A DNA stretch of 64,000 nt, taken from positions 82,486 to 146,485 of the forward strand of contig NW_001865041.1 in assembly GCF_000002865.3 (NCBI RefSeq), written 5' to 3'. The stretch is from Monosiga brevicollis MX1 (taxonomy: Eukaryota > Opisthokonta > Choanoflagellata > Craspedida > Salpingoecidae). Below, piece after piece: positions 56,016-64,000 of this stretch; position 1 is the first letter of the stretch, and each line of letters starts with the position of its first letter. The notes beneath the pieces were generated by a model. It had not been told where the DNA came from and ran no database searches. It was given only the letters and a program-made list of their open reading frames with translations. The position numbers and the translations under genes were made by a program.

Positions 56016-59000
56016 TTAGGCGTCTGCATCGTCGTTGCTCACGTTGGTAGTGCCCACATCCATGTAGCCACGATCCTTATCAGGGAGGGCTGGGGCAGTG
56101 GGGTCAGCAACAAAGTAGCCTTGGTCAGGGCCAACATAGGCCGGACGAGAGGTCGGCTTGGCATCGTAGAGGTCGTTGTCACCAGACGCAAACATGGTGG
56201 GGTTGAAGGCGCCGTTGTCCGGGAAGCCCACGTTGTCCTCAGAGAACTCGTAACCAGGGTTGCCCACAATGGAGCGCGGGGCCTTGGGGCGCAACGTGCA
56301 TGTCATGGATTCCTCATTGAAAGTCAGATGATCCACCACATCCTCCAAAGTCGAGCAAGCGCGAGTCATGGGCTTTTTGTTCAACAAGTACGTGCCATTC
56401 TGTGGCACCAGGGAGTGGTGCTCGACGCGGCCATCATGAATCACGAGCGAGATGGCATAGGTACCGGCACGCGCCTTGCTTTCACGAATGAGGAAGTTTC
56501 CAGGCGTGGGGTCTGACTGCAGAATCATCTCGGCATCTTGACGCGACATTTCACCACGCAACCAGTCGGGACGGACATTGACGGGCGCCTCTTCCTCGCC
56601 CTTGACCACCGAGCCATAGAAGTCATCTCGTTCCTCAACCACGGGGGCGGCAGCACCGTACGCACCAGCGTTGATGCCCGTGTCGTTACCTCCATAGTCC
56701 AGATCGGCTGCCGATACATTGAGAAGGGCGGACGTGCCGTCCATTTCCTGCGACAAGTGCTTGACCACGGCATCCACGGTAGTGCACTCGGTGGACAGCA
56801 GATTGCCATTGAGACGGAAGCGGCCTTGAGCGTCCTGCGTCAGTTGGTGGTGCTCAAAGGTGTTGCGATCGAGAAGGATGGAAACAACAAAGTTGCCGTT
56901 GGCAGCCGACTCACGCACAACAAAGTCTCCGGCCTGGGGGTCAGCGGCCTCGAGGAGTTTGGCCTCGGCCTCGGAACGGGTCATGGCACCAACATACCAA
57001 CGCGGGCGCTTGCGCAGCGTCTGGCGACCGCCCACGTCAAAGGTTGGATTATCAAATAGAATGCCGTTGTTGCGGGTGGAGAGTTGACGCAGAAGCGTGT
57101 TGCCGTCGCGCAGGGTGTCGTTGGCCGAGGAGCCCATTTGCGTCGACATTTTCTCGATCCACTCCCGTTGACGCTTGTCCTTGGTGTCCTTGCGGTGCTT
57201 CCAGACGGCAAAGCCCAGGGCCACAACAACCAGGAGCACAACCATGAGGGCAATAACGGCAACGACGCCCGCCGATAGGCCGGCACTGCCTCCGTCCGCA
57301 CCAGTGGACTCATCGACTTCCGGTGGGCCACACAGGCGATCAGTGGTGGCTGTAGGCGCCGCAAGTTCAACCTCGTCCGTGTCGCAAGCGCGTTTGAACT
57401 GAGCGCAGATGCGATCAGTGGTGGTAGTCGGAGCATATTCCTCAAACTCATTGATGACACATTCGCTATACTCGGTGCACTCGGCCGGGTAACCGGGCGT
57501 TGTGCTGAGTGCTTCAACATAATAGTCAAAACCGGCGGAACATGGCCATGCTTCCAGCCCGTCCACGATGAGCGTGCCGTTCATGGACATCTCCACAATG
57601 AGCGTTTGGATCGTGCCGTTGCTCGAAAACACGGTAACGGTGATGGCATGTGTCGCAGCACGGCGTGCCGTGCTGAGGACGGGTCCGCGTGAGACTGACG
57701 TATCAGGCTCAAAGAACTGGTCAATGTCCGACTGATTGACACGGACGCCATACTTACTCATGTAGCCCCGGGCCACGCGGCCACGGAAGGCGCTCAGGAA
57801 CTCGAGTGTGCGGTTGGTGGTCATGTTGTCGTTACCGAAGAAGGTGTCGTAGTCGGCCGCAAAGTTGACGGCCACCGGGAAATCGGCGCGACACACGCGG
57901 TTGGAGGTGACCGTTGGGGCAAACTGCTCCCACTGATCGGCGGTGCACTTGATCACGGGCACGCAAGGCGTCAACGGATTGGCGTCGTCGTCCGTCTCTG
58001 CGTCAAAGTTGCACGTGGTGCAAACGCGCGCCGAGGTGATGGAGGCAGCCACGGCCTCGTATTGGCCAGGATGGCAAACAGTCTGCTGCACACACTGGTT
58101 GGTGTGACTCGGCTTATAGGTGTCAGCCGGGCAGCGTTGGCAGGTGGTGCCAAACACAGTGGCAGGGGCGACAGTGGCTGAGCTGTCCGTCGTGGCAACT
58201 TCGTCAGCCTCTGCAATGTCGCTTTGAGAGATGACAAAGGTCGTGTTGGTTTCCACGTAGCCATCGACGCACGAGCAAAGGCCGCGCTGGCAACCATCGC
58301 AGTCATGGCGCTCAGCATATGTGTCACTCTTGCTGATATCGTTGATCTGCTCCGCCTCGAGGCGACCCGTGCAGCACCCGATGAGGCTGTTGTTCACGTA
58401 GTAGTCCATTTCCGCGGGGGCCGGGGCACGACACATGTGGTCCTCGAAAATGTTGTTGATGCGATCGACGCACGCGGCATAGTCACAATCGCAGACGCGG
58501 TCAGAGGATGGCGTAGCAGCAACGACCTCCACGTCGGGCGAGTTGCAAAGGCTGACAGTCTTGCAAGTCAGCTGGCCAGCCTCGTCCTGGTAAAAGCCCT
58601 CTGGGCATGCAGCACACTGGCGGTCCGACGTCGGGGTGGGGGCGGTGCTCTGCTCCTCTCCAATGGCGCACGGCGACCACGCCGAACACACTGTCTGTGC
58701 ATCCTGCGCGCACGGCGTTGAAGCCCACGTGCCCGAAGTGCATGTCGCGCATACCTCACAACGGTTGTCGTCGGTGTTGTCAAAGTAGCCCGAAGGGCAG
58801 TGTGCGACGCAGGCAAAGTCGGGGCTGAGGTGCAAATTGCCCTCGCACGACGTACAGTTGTTGGCAGAGGGGCCAACACAGGTACCGCAAGAATCGTCGC
58901 ACGCGGCGCACGCGCTGCCCGCGCCGCCTGTGGGGTAATCATGGGGATCACTGCAAGTGGTCATGCAGGTGCCCTCGTCATAAATCAGGTTGCCAGCGCA

Positions 59001-62000
59001 GGTCAGACATTGGGACTTGCTGCGACCCGAGCAGGTGGCGCAGGTAGGGTGGCAGTCAACGCAAGTAGGGTTGGCCGTACCCTCATCACCACCACAGGTG
59101 CCCGTCAAGAATTGTGTGGGGAGGCACTCGGAGGTGCAGTTGCGGCATTGCACATCCGAGGTCGTAGTCGCGGTTCGAGAGATGTAGGCCCCAGGACCAC
59201 AGTCAGAAACCGGGGTACAAGCTGCTTGGTTCTCCTCAGAGCTATAGCCGGTGACGCCATCACAGGCAGCGCAGATGACGTTGGCCTCGAGCGTCGCGGC
59301 TTGTCGGATAAACGTGCCCGCGGGGCAGCTGGAGACTGCCGAGCAGGTCGAGTCTGAGTGGGAGGACTTATCCATGTACGTGCCGGCCGCACAGTCAACG
59401 CAGACGCGATCGTTTGTGGGGGAGGGGTCTTCCTGCTCGTACTGACCAGCACCACAAGTGCGCCACAGCGTGCAGGCCTCCACGTTCTCACCGGTTGAGA
59501 ATGCAGCGGAGGGGCAGGCCACGCAAACGCGATCGCTGCTGATGGTGGCATCGACCGAGACGAAGGTACCCGGGGTGCACGTGGAGACGGCCTTGCAACG
59601 GGTGCGGTCATGGTCTGACAGATCCATGTACGTGCCCTCAGAGCACGGCTCGCAGGTACGACCACGCACGCGGGTGGGTGACACGGTCTCACGCTGACCC
59701 ATCTGGCAGTCTTGCACGGGCGTGCAGGCCATGGCGTTGGTGCTCGTGGAAAAGTCAACGCCGTAGTCGCACGGTTCGCACTCACGGTCCGTGGTTGTGG
59801 TTCCATTGACCTGCACGTAGTTGCCGGCAGCACAGTCTTGCCAGTCGATGCAGGCATCCTGGTTGGTGCTCTCGCTATACTTACCATTGGGGCAAGCGGC
59901 GCACTGGCGGTTCTCCGTGGCAGAGGGGCTTTCGGTCACGTACGTGCCGGCGGCACAATCAGCCACGGCCTGGCAGCTGGCGGCGTTGGTTGTGGTCGAA
60001 AATTCGTCGATACCGTTGCACTCACCGCAACGGCGGTCAACAACGGCCGTGCCATCGCTGATCACAAACTGGCCCGGTTGGCAAACCGTGTGGGCGGTAC
60101 AGCTGGCCTGCATGTGAAGGGCCAGGCTCTGGAACTCGCCATCAGGGCAGGCCGAACAAACGCGGTCGCTGGTGGTGGTCGGCGCGGAAGAAGCATACTG
60201 TCCTTGGCCACAGGTGCTGATGCGCTTGCATGCTGTCTGGCCAATCTCGTCTTGGTACGTGTTAACGCCATCACAGGCCTGGGGAGCATGCTCGCGACCG
60301 AGGCAAGCGAAGCCCTTGGCACAAACGGCACTGCCCGTGCGGGTGGCCACGGTGCCACCGATTCCGTAGCTTCCAGCGGGGATGGTCACACACGACGTCT
60401 GGCCGGTCTGGGCCTGGTACGTACCCGGGCCGCAGTTGCGGCAGGTAGATTGACCCTGCTCCGGCTGCACATGGCCGGCTGGGCAAGGGGCACAAGACTC
60501 CGCGTTGGCCGCATCTGCGTACGAGCCCGCGGCGCAGATCTGGCATTCGCGGTCAGTGGTCGTGGTGACGTCAGCCGACACGCTGTGACCCGGGTCGCAC
60601 GAGGTCGGAACCTTGCACGAGGCCTGGTTGATCTGATCTTGGTAACGAGTGGTGCCATCGCAATTGGCGCAAGTTCGGTCCTGCACGCTATCCGGGTTGC
60701 CAGTGACATACTGACCCGCAGTGCAGGTGGACCAAGGGGTACAAGAGGCATCTGAGGTGGCAGTGCAGGCGGCCGACGCATACGCGCCGGTACCGCAGCT
60801 CGTGCACTGCACGCACGACTTGGTGGTGGCATCCTTGTAAAAGCCCGAGGTGCATGCGTCGACGCAGCGCTTGGCATTGAGATCGAGGTGAGTATCTGCC
60901 GGGCAGCTGAGGCAGTTGTTGGGGCCAGGGCCATCGCAGGTGGCGCAGGAGGCGTCACAGCTGCGGCATTGCTGAGTCGTGTCCTCATAGTCACCGTCAT
61001 CACAGCTGCTCACACACTCGCCATTGTCAAAGTTGGTCGACTCGGGGCATGTGAGGCAGTCGGTGGCGGCGGGGCCATCGCAAGTGGCGCATGAGGCATG
61101 GCAGGCAACGCAAGTGGGAGGGGCCTCGGATCGGCACTGGCCGCTCAAGAATTGCGAGGTAGCGCAGTCGTCGGCCGTGAGGCAGACCTCGCACTGGCGG
61201 TCCGAGGACGCAGTAGCCTCGACAACCACGTAAGAGCCCGACGGACAGACCGTTGTTTGCTTGCAGGCCGTGGCGTTGCCCTCGTCCGAGTAGTGCGTTT
61301 CACCGTCACACGAGCGGCAAGTGCCTCGCTGAGTGCGCGTGGCTGCGGTCGCGTAAACGCTTCCGATGGGGCAGACCACGTTGGCGGCGCAGCTAGACTG
61401 GTCCGAGCTATCGGTGTACTTGCCGGTGGGGCAGTTCAGGCACACGCGGTCACTGCTGATGGTCGGTGCGCTAAACTGGTACTCACCCGGCGCGCAAGGG
61501 GGAGAAACGGGCACACACGTATCGCGTGTGTGATCCACATCATCCATGTAGGTAACGCCGAGCTCGCACGAGGAGCACTGGCGATCCGTGGTGCGCGTGG
61601 GCTCAGAAATCTCCACTTCGCCCTTGCCGCAGGTGCGGAAGTCCGTGCACGAGGCCGCATTGTTTACAGCGCTAAAGCCACCAGAGCAGGCATCACACTC
61701 GCGGTCCGAGGTTGCGGTGGCGACCTCGGACACGTACTCACCAGGCACGCACACCGAGTGAGGCTTGCATGTGAGGTCAAAGTTGGAAGCATCGTCATTG
61801 TAGGTGCCATCGTCGCAAGCCGTGCACTGCGCCTGTGAGGTGAGAGTGGGCATGCTCACAATGCGCTGGCCCACCGTGCAGGGGATAACGGGAACGCAAG
61901 CCGTCGTGCCCTGCTCTGACGTGAACGACTCACGAAGACTGCAGGCGGAGCGCTCACACGAATCGCAGGCGCTGCCGGCCGGGCAAATCTTCTGCTCGGC

Positions 62001-64000
62001 CGCGGACACAGCGTAGTAACCCTCGCTGCAGTCCTTGCAACTCTGCTGATTGGCCTCGTCCTGGAACTGATGGCTGGGGCACTTGGAGCAAACACGGTCT
62101 GAGCTTGACGTACCCGCAGCGTGCTCATAAGTACCCGCGGCACAATGTTTCCAGGGCTGGCATTGCGTGTCCTGGTTGTTGGCATTACCGCTGAAGCTGC
62201 CCACGGGGCAGCCTGAGCAGGATCGATCCGAGGTCAACGTGGCGGCCACACTTTGAATCTCGCCCGACGCACAGAGGGTAGCAGCTGTGCATTCTTCTGC
62301 GTTCTTCGTGTTTGAGTAGGATGAGCCCGAGATGCAGTTGGTGCAAACGCGGTCCCGAGCCAGAGTGGCCTCAGCCAAGATGCGAGTGCCGGGCATGCAG
62401 TCGGTCACCGCCACGCAATCGGCTGCGTTGACCGTGGCACTGTACTTGCCCGTGTCACAGTCGGTGCATTGGCGAGGGCGCGTTGACGAGGGCGTGCGGG
62501 AAACGTACTCGCCAGGCTCACAGCTTGAGATGGGCTTGCAGTCACCCAAACCAGCTTCATCCGAATAACCCGTCTGGCCATCGCAAGCAGCGCAGATGGT
62601 GTCCGTGTAGTTGGTGCCGGGAGCAGCAGTGAAGGTGCCTGGTTGGCACACCGTGTGCGGCTTGCACTTGGTTTCCGTGTGGGCATAGCGGTCCATGTAA
62701 AAGCCGGGGGCGCACGCGCTGCAAACGCGGTCGCTCGTTCGCGTGGCTTGCACTGAGGCAAACTCGCCAGCCTGGCAGAGTGTGACCGTCTTGCAGGAGA
62801 CTTGACCGGCTTGATCTTGGTAAGTACTGATGCCGTCGCACATGATACGAGTCGTGGTACCACCGGGGCAACCGTAGCCAGGTTCACAGTACTGGATATC
62901 AGTGCGCGTTCGAGGGCCACCGCCGACGCCAAAGTACGATGACGGGATTTTCATGCAGGTCGCCTGGCCAGTCTGGTTCTGGAAGGCGCCGACACCGCAC
63001 TCGGTGCATGAGCTCTGACCGTGTTCGGGCTGACCGTATCCCTTGGCACAGGGCTCGCACACGGCGCTGTTCGAGGAGCCGCTGTAAGTACCGGGCGCGC
63101 ACACGCCGCACTCGCGCTGAGAGCTGACGGTACCGGCCACGGTAACGTAGTGACCGACATCACAGTTGCGCAGCGTCTTGCACGAGTTACGGTTCACCTG
63201 GTCCTGGTACTGGGTTGACGAAGAGCACGCTTCGCACTCACGGTCATTAGACTCGGTACCGCCGACTGAGATGTAAGTGCCGACGGGGCAGGTGGACATG
63301 ACAGTGCACTGGCGGTTGGATGAGTGTGTGCACTGGGTCGTTGTGAATTCGTCTTCACCGCAGGGCTCGCAGTTGACACAAACACGCGAGGTTCGGTTGA
63401 CGTAAAACCTAGCGGGACACGTGTCCTTGCACGTCTGCGTGGACACGTCCAAGACCTTGGGGGCCGCGCAGTCCGTGCAGCGGTACCCCAGACCGTCGCA
63501 GTCGGCACAGCTGTCATCGCAGTCCGTGCACGTGCCGCCAGCACTGTACTTGCCGTACGAACACTCGGTGACGCACTGTCCGTGCTCGAGGTGAGTGCCC
63601 TCGGGGCAGCTCTTGCACTCCGTGTCCAGGGGGCCCGAGCACGTTTCGCACTTGGGATGGCAATCGGCACAGTATGGTGCGTTCAGGTGCTTGCATTGGC
63701 CAGCAAGGTACTCGCCATCAGCACAGTCGCTCTCGTGCAGACAGGTCGCGCACTCGAGGTCAGTGGTTGGGGTGCCCTCCACCTTGATGTACTGAGTGCC
63801 AACAGGGCAAACACTCATGGCCTTGCACTGCTGGAGGTTCTTCACATCACCGTAGTTGGTCACGCCGTCGCACGTCTGGCACACGCGATCCGAGGTTTTG
63901 GTGCCGTCATTCTCGATGTACGAACCCACAGGGCAGTCAGACCAGGGTTTGCACGATGCTTGGTCGCTAACGTCCTGGAAAGTGCCAGTGGCGCAGGCCG
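56016..64000 (-). CDS. giant Cys-rich single-pass receptor with two cytoplasmic SH2 domains (partial, runs past right edge)
   Basis: Intronless over 7,985 bases and open at the right edge, so the N-terminus and signal peptide lie outside. The ectodomain is made of dozens of Cys-rich repeats of TNFR/GCC2-GCC3 type with the consensus SDRxCxxCxxGxxY…C, punctuated by three furin-like clusters (CHPTCATCSG, CDASCATCDGPGPNNC, CDDSCADCDG). Membrane segment AGVVAVIALMVVLLVVVALG at about 57205-57275, then WKHRKDTKDKRQREW. Cytoplasmic tail: SH2-1 (about 56719-57010; WYVGAMTRSEAEAKL, FVVRES), SH2-2 (about 56290-56572; WLRGEMSRQDAEMIL, FLIRES). Both keep the phosphotyrosine-binding Arg. The last 80 residues carry Tyr motifs NPGYEF, DLYDAK, PAYVGP, QGYFVA and RGYMDV, the first an NPxY. 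No kinase or phosphatase domain. It would recruit to, or be recruited by, tyrosine-phosphorylated partners; the ligand is unknown. Confidence 0.9.
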   Translation of the reverse strand, partial: ACATGTFQDVSDQASCKPWSDCPVGSYIENDGTKTSDRVCQTCDGVTNYGDVKNLQQCKAMSVCPVGTQYIKVEGTPTTDLECATCLHESDCADGEYLAGQCKHLNAPYCADCHPKCETCSGPLDTECKSCPEGTHLEHGQCVTECSYGKYSAGGTCTDCDDSCADCDGLGYRCTDCAAPKVLDVSTQTCKDTCPARFYVNRTSRVCVNCEPCGEDEFTTTQCTHSSNRQCTVMSTCPVGTYISVGGTESNDRECEACSSSTQYQDQVNRNSCKTLRNCDVGHYVTVAGTVSSQRECGVCAPGTYSGSSNSAVCEPCAKGYGQPEHGQSSCTECGVGAFQNQTGQATCMKIPSSYFGVGGGPRTRTDIQYCEPGYGCPGGTTTRIMCDGISTYQDQAGQVSCKTVTLCQAGEFASVQATRTSDRVCSACAPGFYMDRYAHTETKCKPHTVCQPGTFTAAPGTNYTDTICAACDGQTGYSDEAGLGDCKPISSCEPGEYVSRTPSSTRPRQCTDCDTGKYSATVNAADCVAVTDCMPGTRILAEATLARDRVCTNCISGSSYSNTKNAEECTAATLCASGEIQSVAATLTSDRSCSGCPVGSFSGNANNQDTQCQPWKHCAAGTYEHAAGTSSSDRVCSKCPSHQFQDEANQQSCKDCSEGYYAVSAAEQKICPAGSACDSCERSACSLRESFTSEQGTTACVPVIPCTVGQRIVSMPTLTSQAQCTACDDGTYNDDASNFDLTCKPHSVCVPGEYVSEVATATSDRECDACSGGFSAVNNAASCTDFRTCGKGEVEISEPTRTTDRQCSSCELGVTYMDDVDHTRDTCVPVSPPCAPGEYQFSAPTISSDRVCLNCPTGKYTDSSDQSSCAANVVCPIGSVYATAATRTQRGTCRSCDGETHYSDEGNATACKQTTVCPSGSYVVVEATASSDRQCEVCLTADDCATSQFLSGQCRSEAPPTCVACHASCATCDGPAATDCLTCPESTNFDNGECVSSCDDGDYEDTTQQCRSCDASCATCDGPGPNNCLSCPADTHLDLNAKRCVDACTSGFYKDATTKSCVQCTSCGTGAYASAACTATSDASCTPWSTCTAGQYVTGNPDSVQDRTCANCDGTTRYQDQINQASCKVPTSCDPGHSVSADVTTTTDRECQICAAGSYADAANAESCAPCPAGHVQPEQGQSTCRNCGPGTYQAQTGQTSCVTIPAGSYGIGGTVATRTGSAVCAKGFACLGREHAPQACDGVNTYQDEIGQTACKRISTCGQGQYASSAPTTTSDRVCSACPDGEFQSLALHMQASCTAHTVCQPGQFVISDGTAVVDRRCGECNGIDEFSTTTNAASCQAVADCAAGTYVTESPSATENRQCAACPNGKYSESTNQDACIDWQDCAAGNYVQVNGTTTTDRECEPCDYGVDFSTSTNAMACTPVQDCQMGQRETVSPTRVRGRTCEPCSEGTYMDLSDHDRTRCKAVSTCTPGTFVSVDATISSDRVCVACPSAAFSTGENVEACTLWRTCGAGQYEQEDPSPTNDRVCVDCAAGTYMDKSSHSDSTCSAVSSCPAGTFIRQAATLEANVICAACDGVTGYSSEENQAACTPVSDCGPGAYISRTATTTSDVQCRNCTSECLPTQFLTGTCGGDEGTANPTCVDCHPTCATCSGRSKSQCLTCAGNLIYDEGTCMTTCSDPHDYPTGGAGSACAACDDSCGTCVGPSANNCTSCEGNLHLSPDFACVAHCPSGYFDNTDDNRCEVCATCTSGTWASTPCAQDAQTVCSAWSPCAIGEEQSTAPTPTSDRQCAACPEGFYQDEAGQLTCKTVSLCNSPDVEVVAATPSSDRVCDCDYAACVDRINNIFEDHMCRAPAPAEMDYYVNNSLIGCCTGRLEAEQINDISKSDTYAERHDCDGCQRGLCSCVDGYVETNTTFVISQSDIAEADEVATTDSSATVAPATVFGTTCQRCPADTYKPSHTNQCVQQTVCHPGQYEAVAASITSARVCTTCNFDAETDDDANPLTPCVPVIKCTADQWEQFAPTVTSNRVCRADFPVAVNFAADYDTFFGNDNMTTNRTLEFLSAFRGRVARGYMSKYGVRVNQSDIDQFFEPDTSVSRGPVLSTARRAATHAITVTVFSSNGTIQTLIVEMSMNGTLIVDGLEAWPCSAGFDYYVEALSTTPGYPAECTEYSECVINEFEEYAPTTTTDRICAQFKRACDTDEVELAAPTATTDRLCGPPEVDESTGADGGSAGLSAGVVAVIALMVVLLVVVALGFAVWKHRKDTKDKRQREWIEKMSTQMGSSANDTLRDGNTLLRQLSTRNNGILFDNPTFDVGGRQTLRKRPRWYVGAMTRSEAEAKLLEAADPQAGDFVVRESAANGNFVVSILLDRNTFEHHQLTQDAQGRFRLNGNLLSTECTTVDAVVKHLSQEMDGTSALLNVSAADLDYGGNDTGINAGAYGAAAPVVEERDDFYGSVVKGEEEAPVNVRPDWLRGEMSRQDAEMILQSDPTPGNFLIRESKARAGTYAISLVIHDGRVEHHSLVPQNGTYLLNKKPMTRACSTLEDVVDHLTFNEESMTCTLRPKAPRSIVGNPGYEFSEDNVGFPDNGAFNPTMFASGDNDLYDAKPTSRPAYVGPDQGYFVADPTAPALPDKDRGYMDVGTTNVSNDDADA
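56290..57010 (-). other. tandem SH2 domains of the receptor tail
   Basis: SH2-1 spans roughly 56719-57010 and SH2-2 roughly 56290-56572, linked by about 48 residues (AAPVVEERDDFYGSVVKGEE) that include a DFYGS tyrosine. Both have the Trp at beta A, the FxxRES core, and the later HH motif (FEHHQL, VEHHSL). Similar to each other and so probably a duplicated pair. Confidence 0.93.

Overview
The window looks like nuclear DNA of a unicellular relative of animals. I infer a choanoflagellate, most likely Monosiga or a close relative. The reasons are intron-rich genes with short GT-AG introns, very small intergenic spaces, core eukaryotic genes (U1A/U2B''-type snRNP protein, TIM21, PRMT5, RECQL5, dynein intermediate chain, TFIIA-gamma), a tubulin ligase, and large cysteine-rich or Ser/Thr-rich surface proteins, one carrying two cytoplasmic SH2 domains. 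The species name is inference; no marker gene that settles it lies here. I recognised no transposon, retrovirus-like element, CRISPR array or rRNA.

Layout. 1-977 (minus): snRNP RRM protein, cut by the left edge. 1797-3178 (plus): TIM21. 3934-9671 (plus): tubulin tyrosine ligase-like enzyme with a long disordered N-terminus. 10301-18333 (plus): 2,527-residue adhesion-type receptor with a Ser/Thr hexanucleotide repeat, Ig/cohesin/dockerin-like regions and about seven C-terminal membrane segments. 18797-22001 (plus): NRPS-type adenylation plus carrier domain fused to ankyrin repeats. 22396-23652 (minus): FSH1-type serine hydrolase. 23947-24369 (plus): small ankyrin protein. 25121-28215 (minus): secreted LEA-like helical protein. 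29057-29128 (minus): tRNA-Thr(CGU). 29492-31040 (plus): divergent Rho-like GTPase. 31347-36544 (plus): multi-pass membrane RING E3. 36808-40434 (minus): PRMT5. 40435-43048: no confident gene. 43049-44590 (plus): secreted protein of unknown function. 44894-48133 (minus): RECQL5. 48686-50185 (plus): candidate SUMO-targeted RING E3. 50664-54092 (minus): dynein intermediate chain. 54689-55211 (plus): TFIIA-gamma. 56016 to beyond the right edge (minus): giant Cys-rich receptor with tandem SH2 domains and no kinase.

Gene models were built by hand. For each one I looked for GT donors, AG acceptors and a continuous reading frame that reproduces the known family sequence. For TIM21, TTLL, the adhesion receptor, FSH hydrolase, PRMT5, RECQL5, dynein IC, TFIIA-gamma and the membrane RING gene, all phases agree and the total length is divisible by three. 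The Rho-like gene and one ankyrin junction of the adenylation gene could not be resolved cleanly.

Functionally this is an ordinary mixed neighbourhood, not an operon or cluster. Several pairs are head-to-head over short, CT/GA-repeat-rich gaps: snRNP/TIM21, FSH hydrolase/ankyrin, RECQL5/RING, dynein IC/TFIIA-gamma. The parts most worth a second look are the adenylation-carrier-ankyrin fusion, the candidate SUMO-targeted ligase facing RECQL5, the Ig/cohesin/dockerin-like seven-pass receptor and the kinase-less tandem-SH2 receptor.
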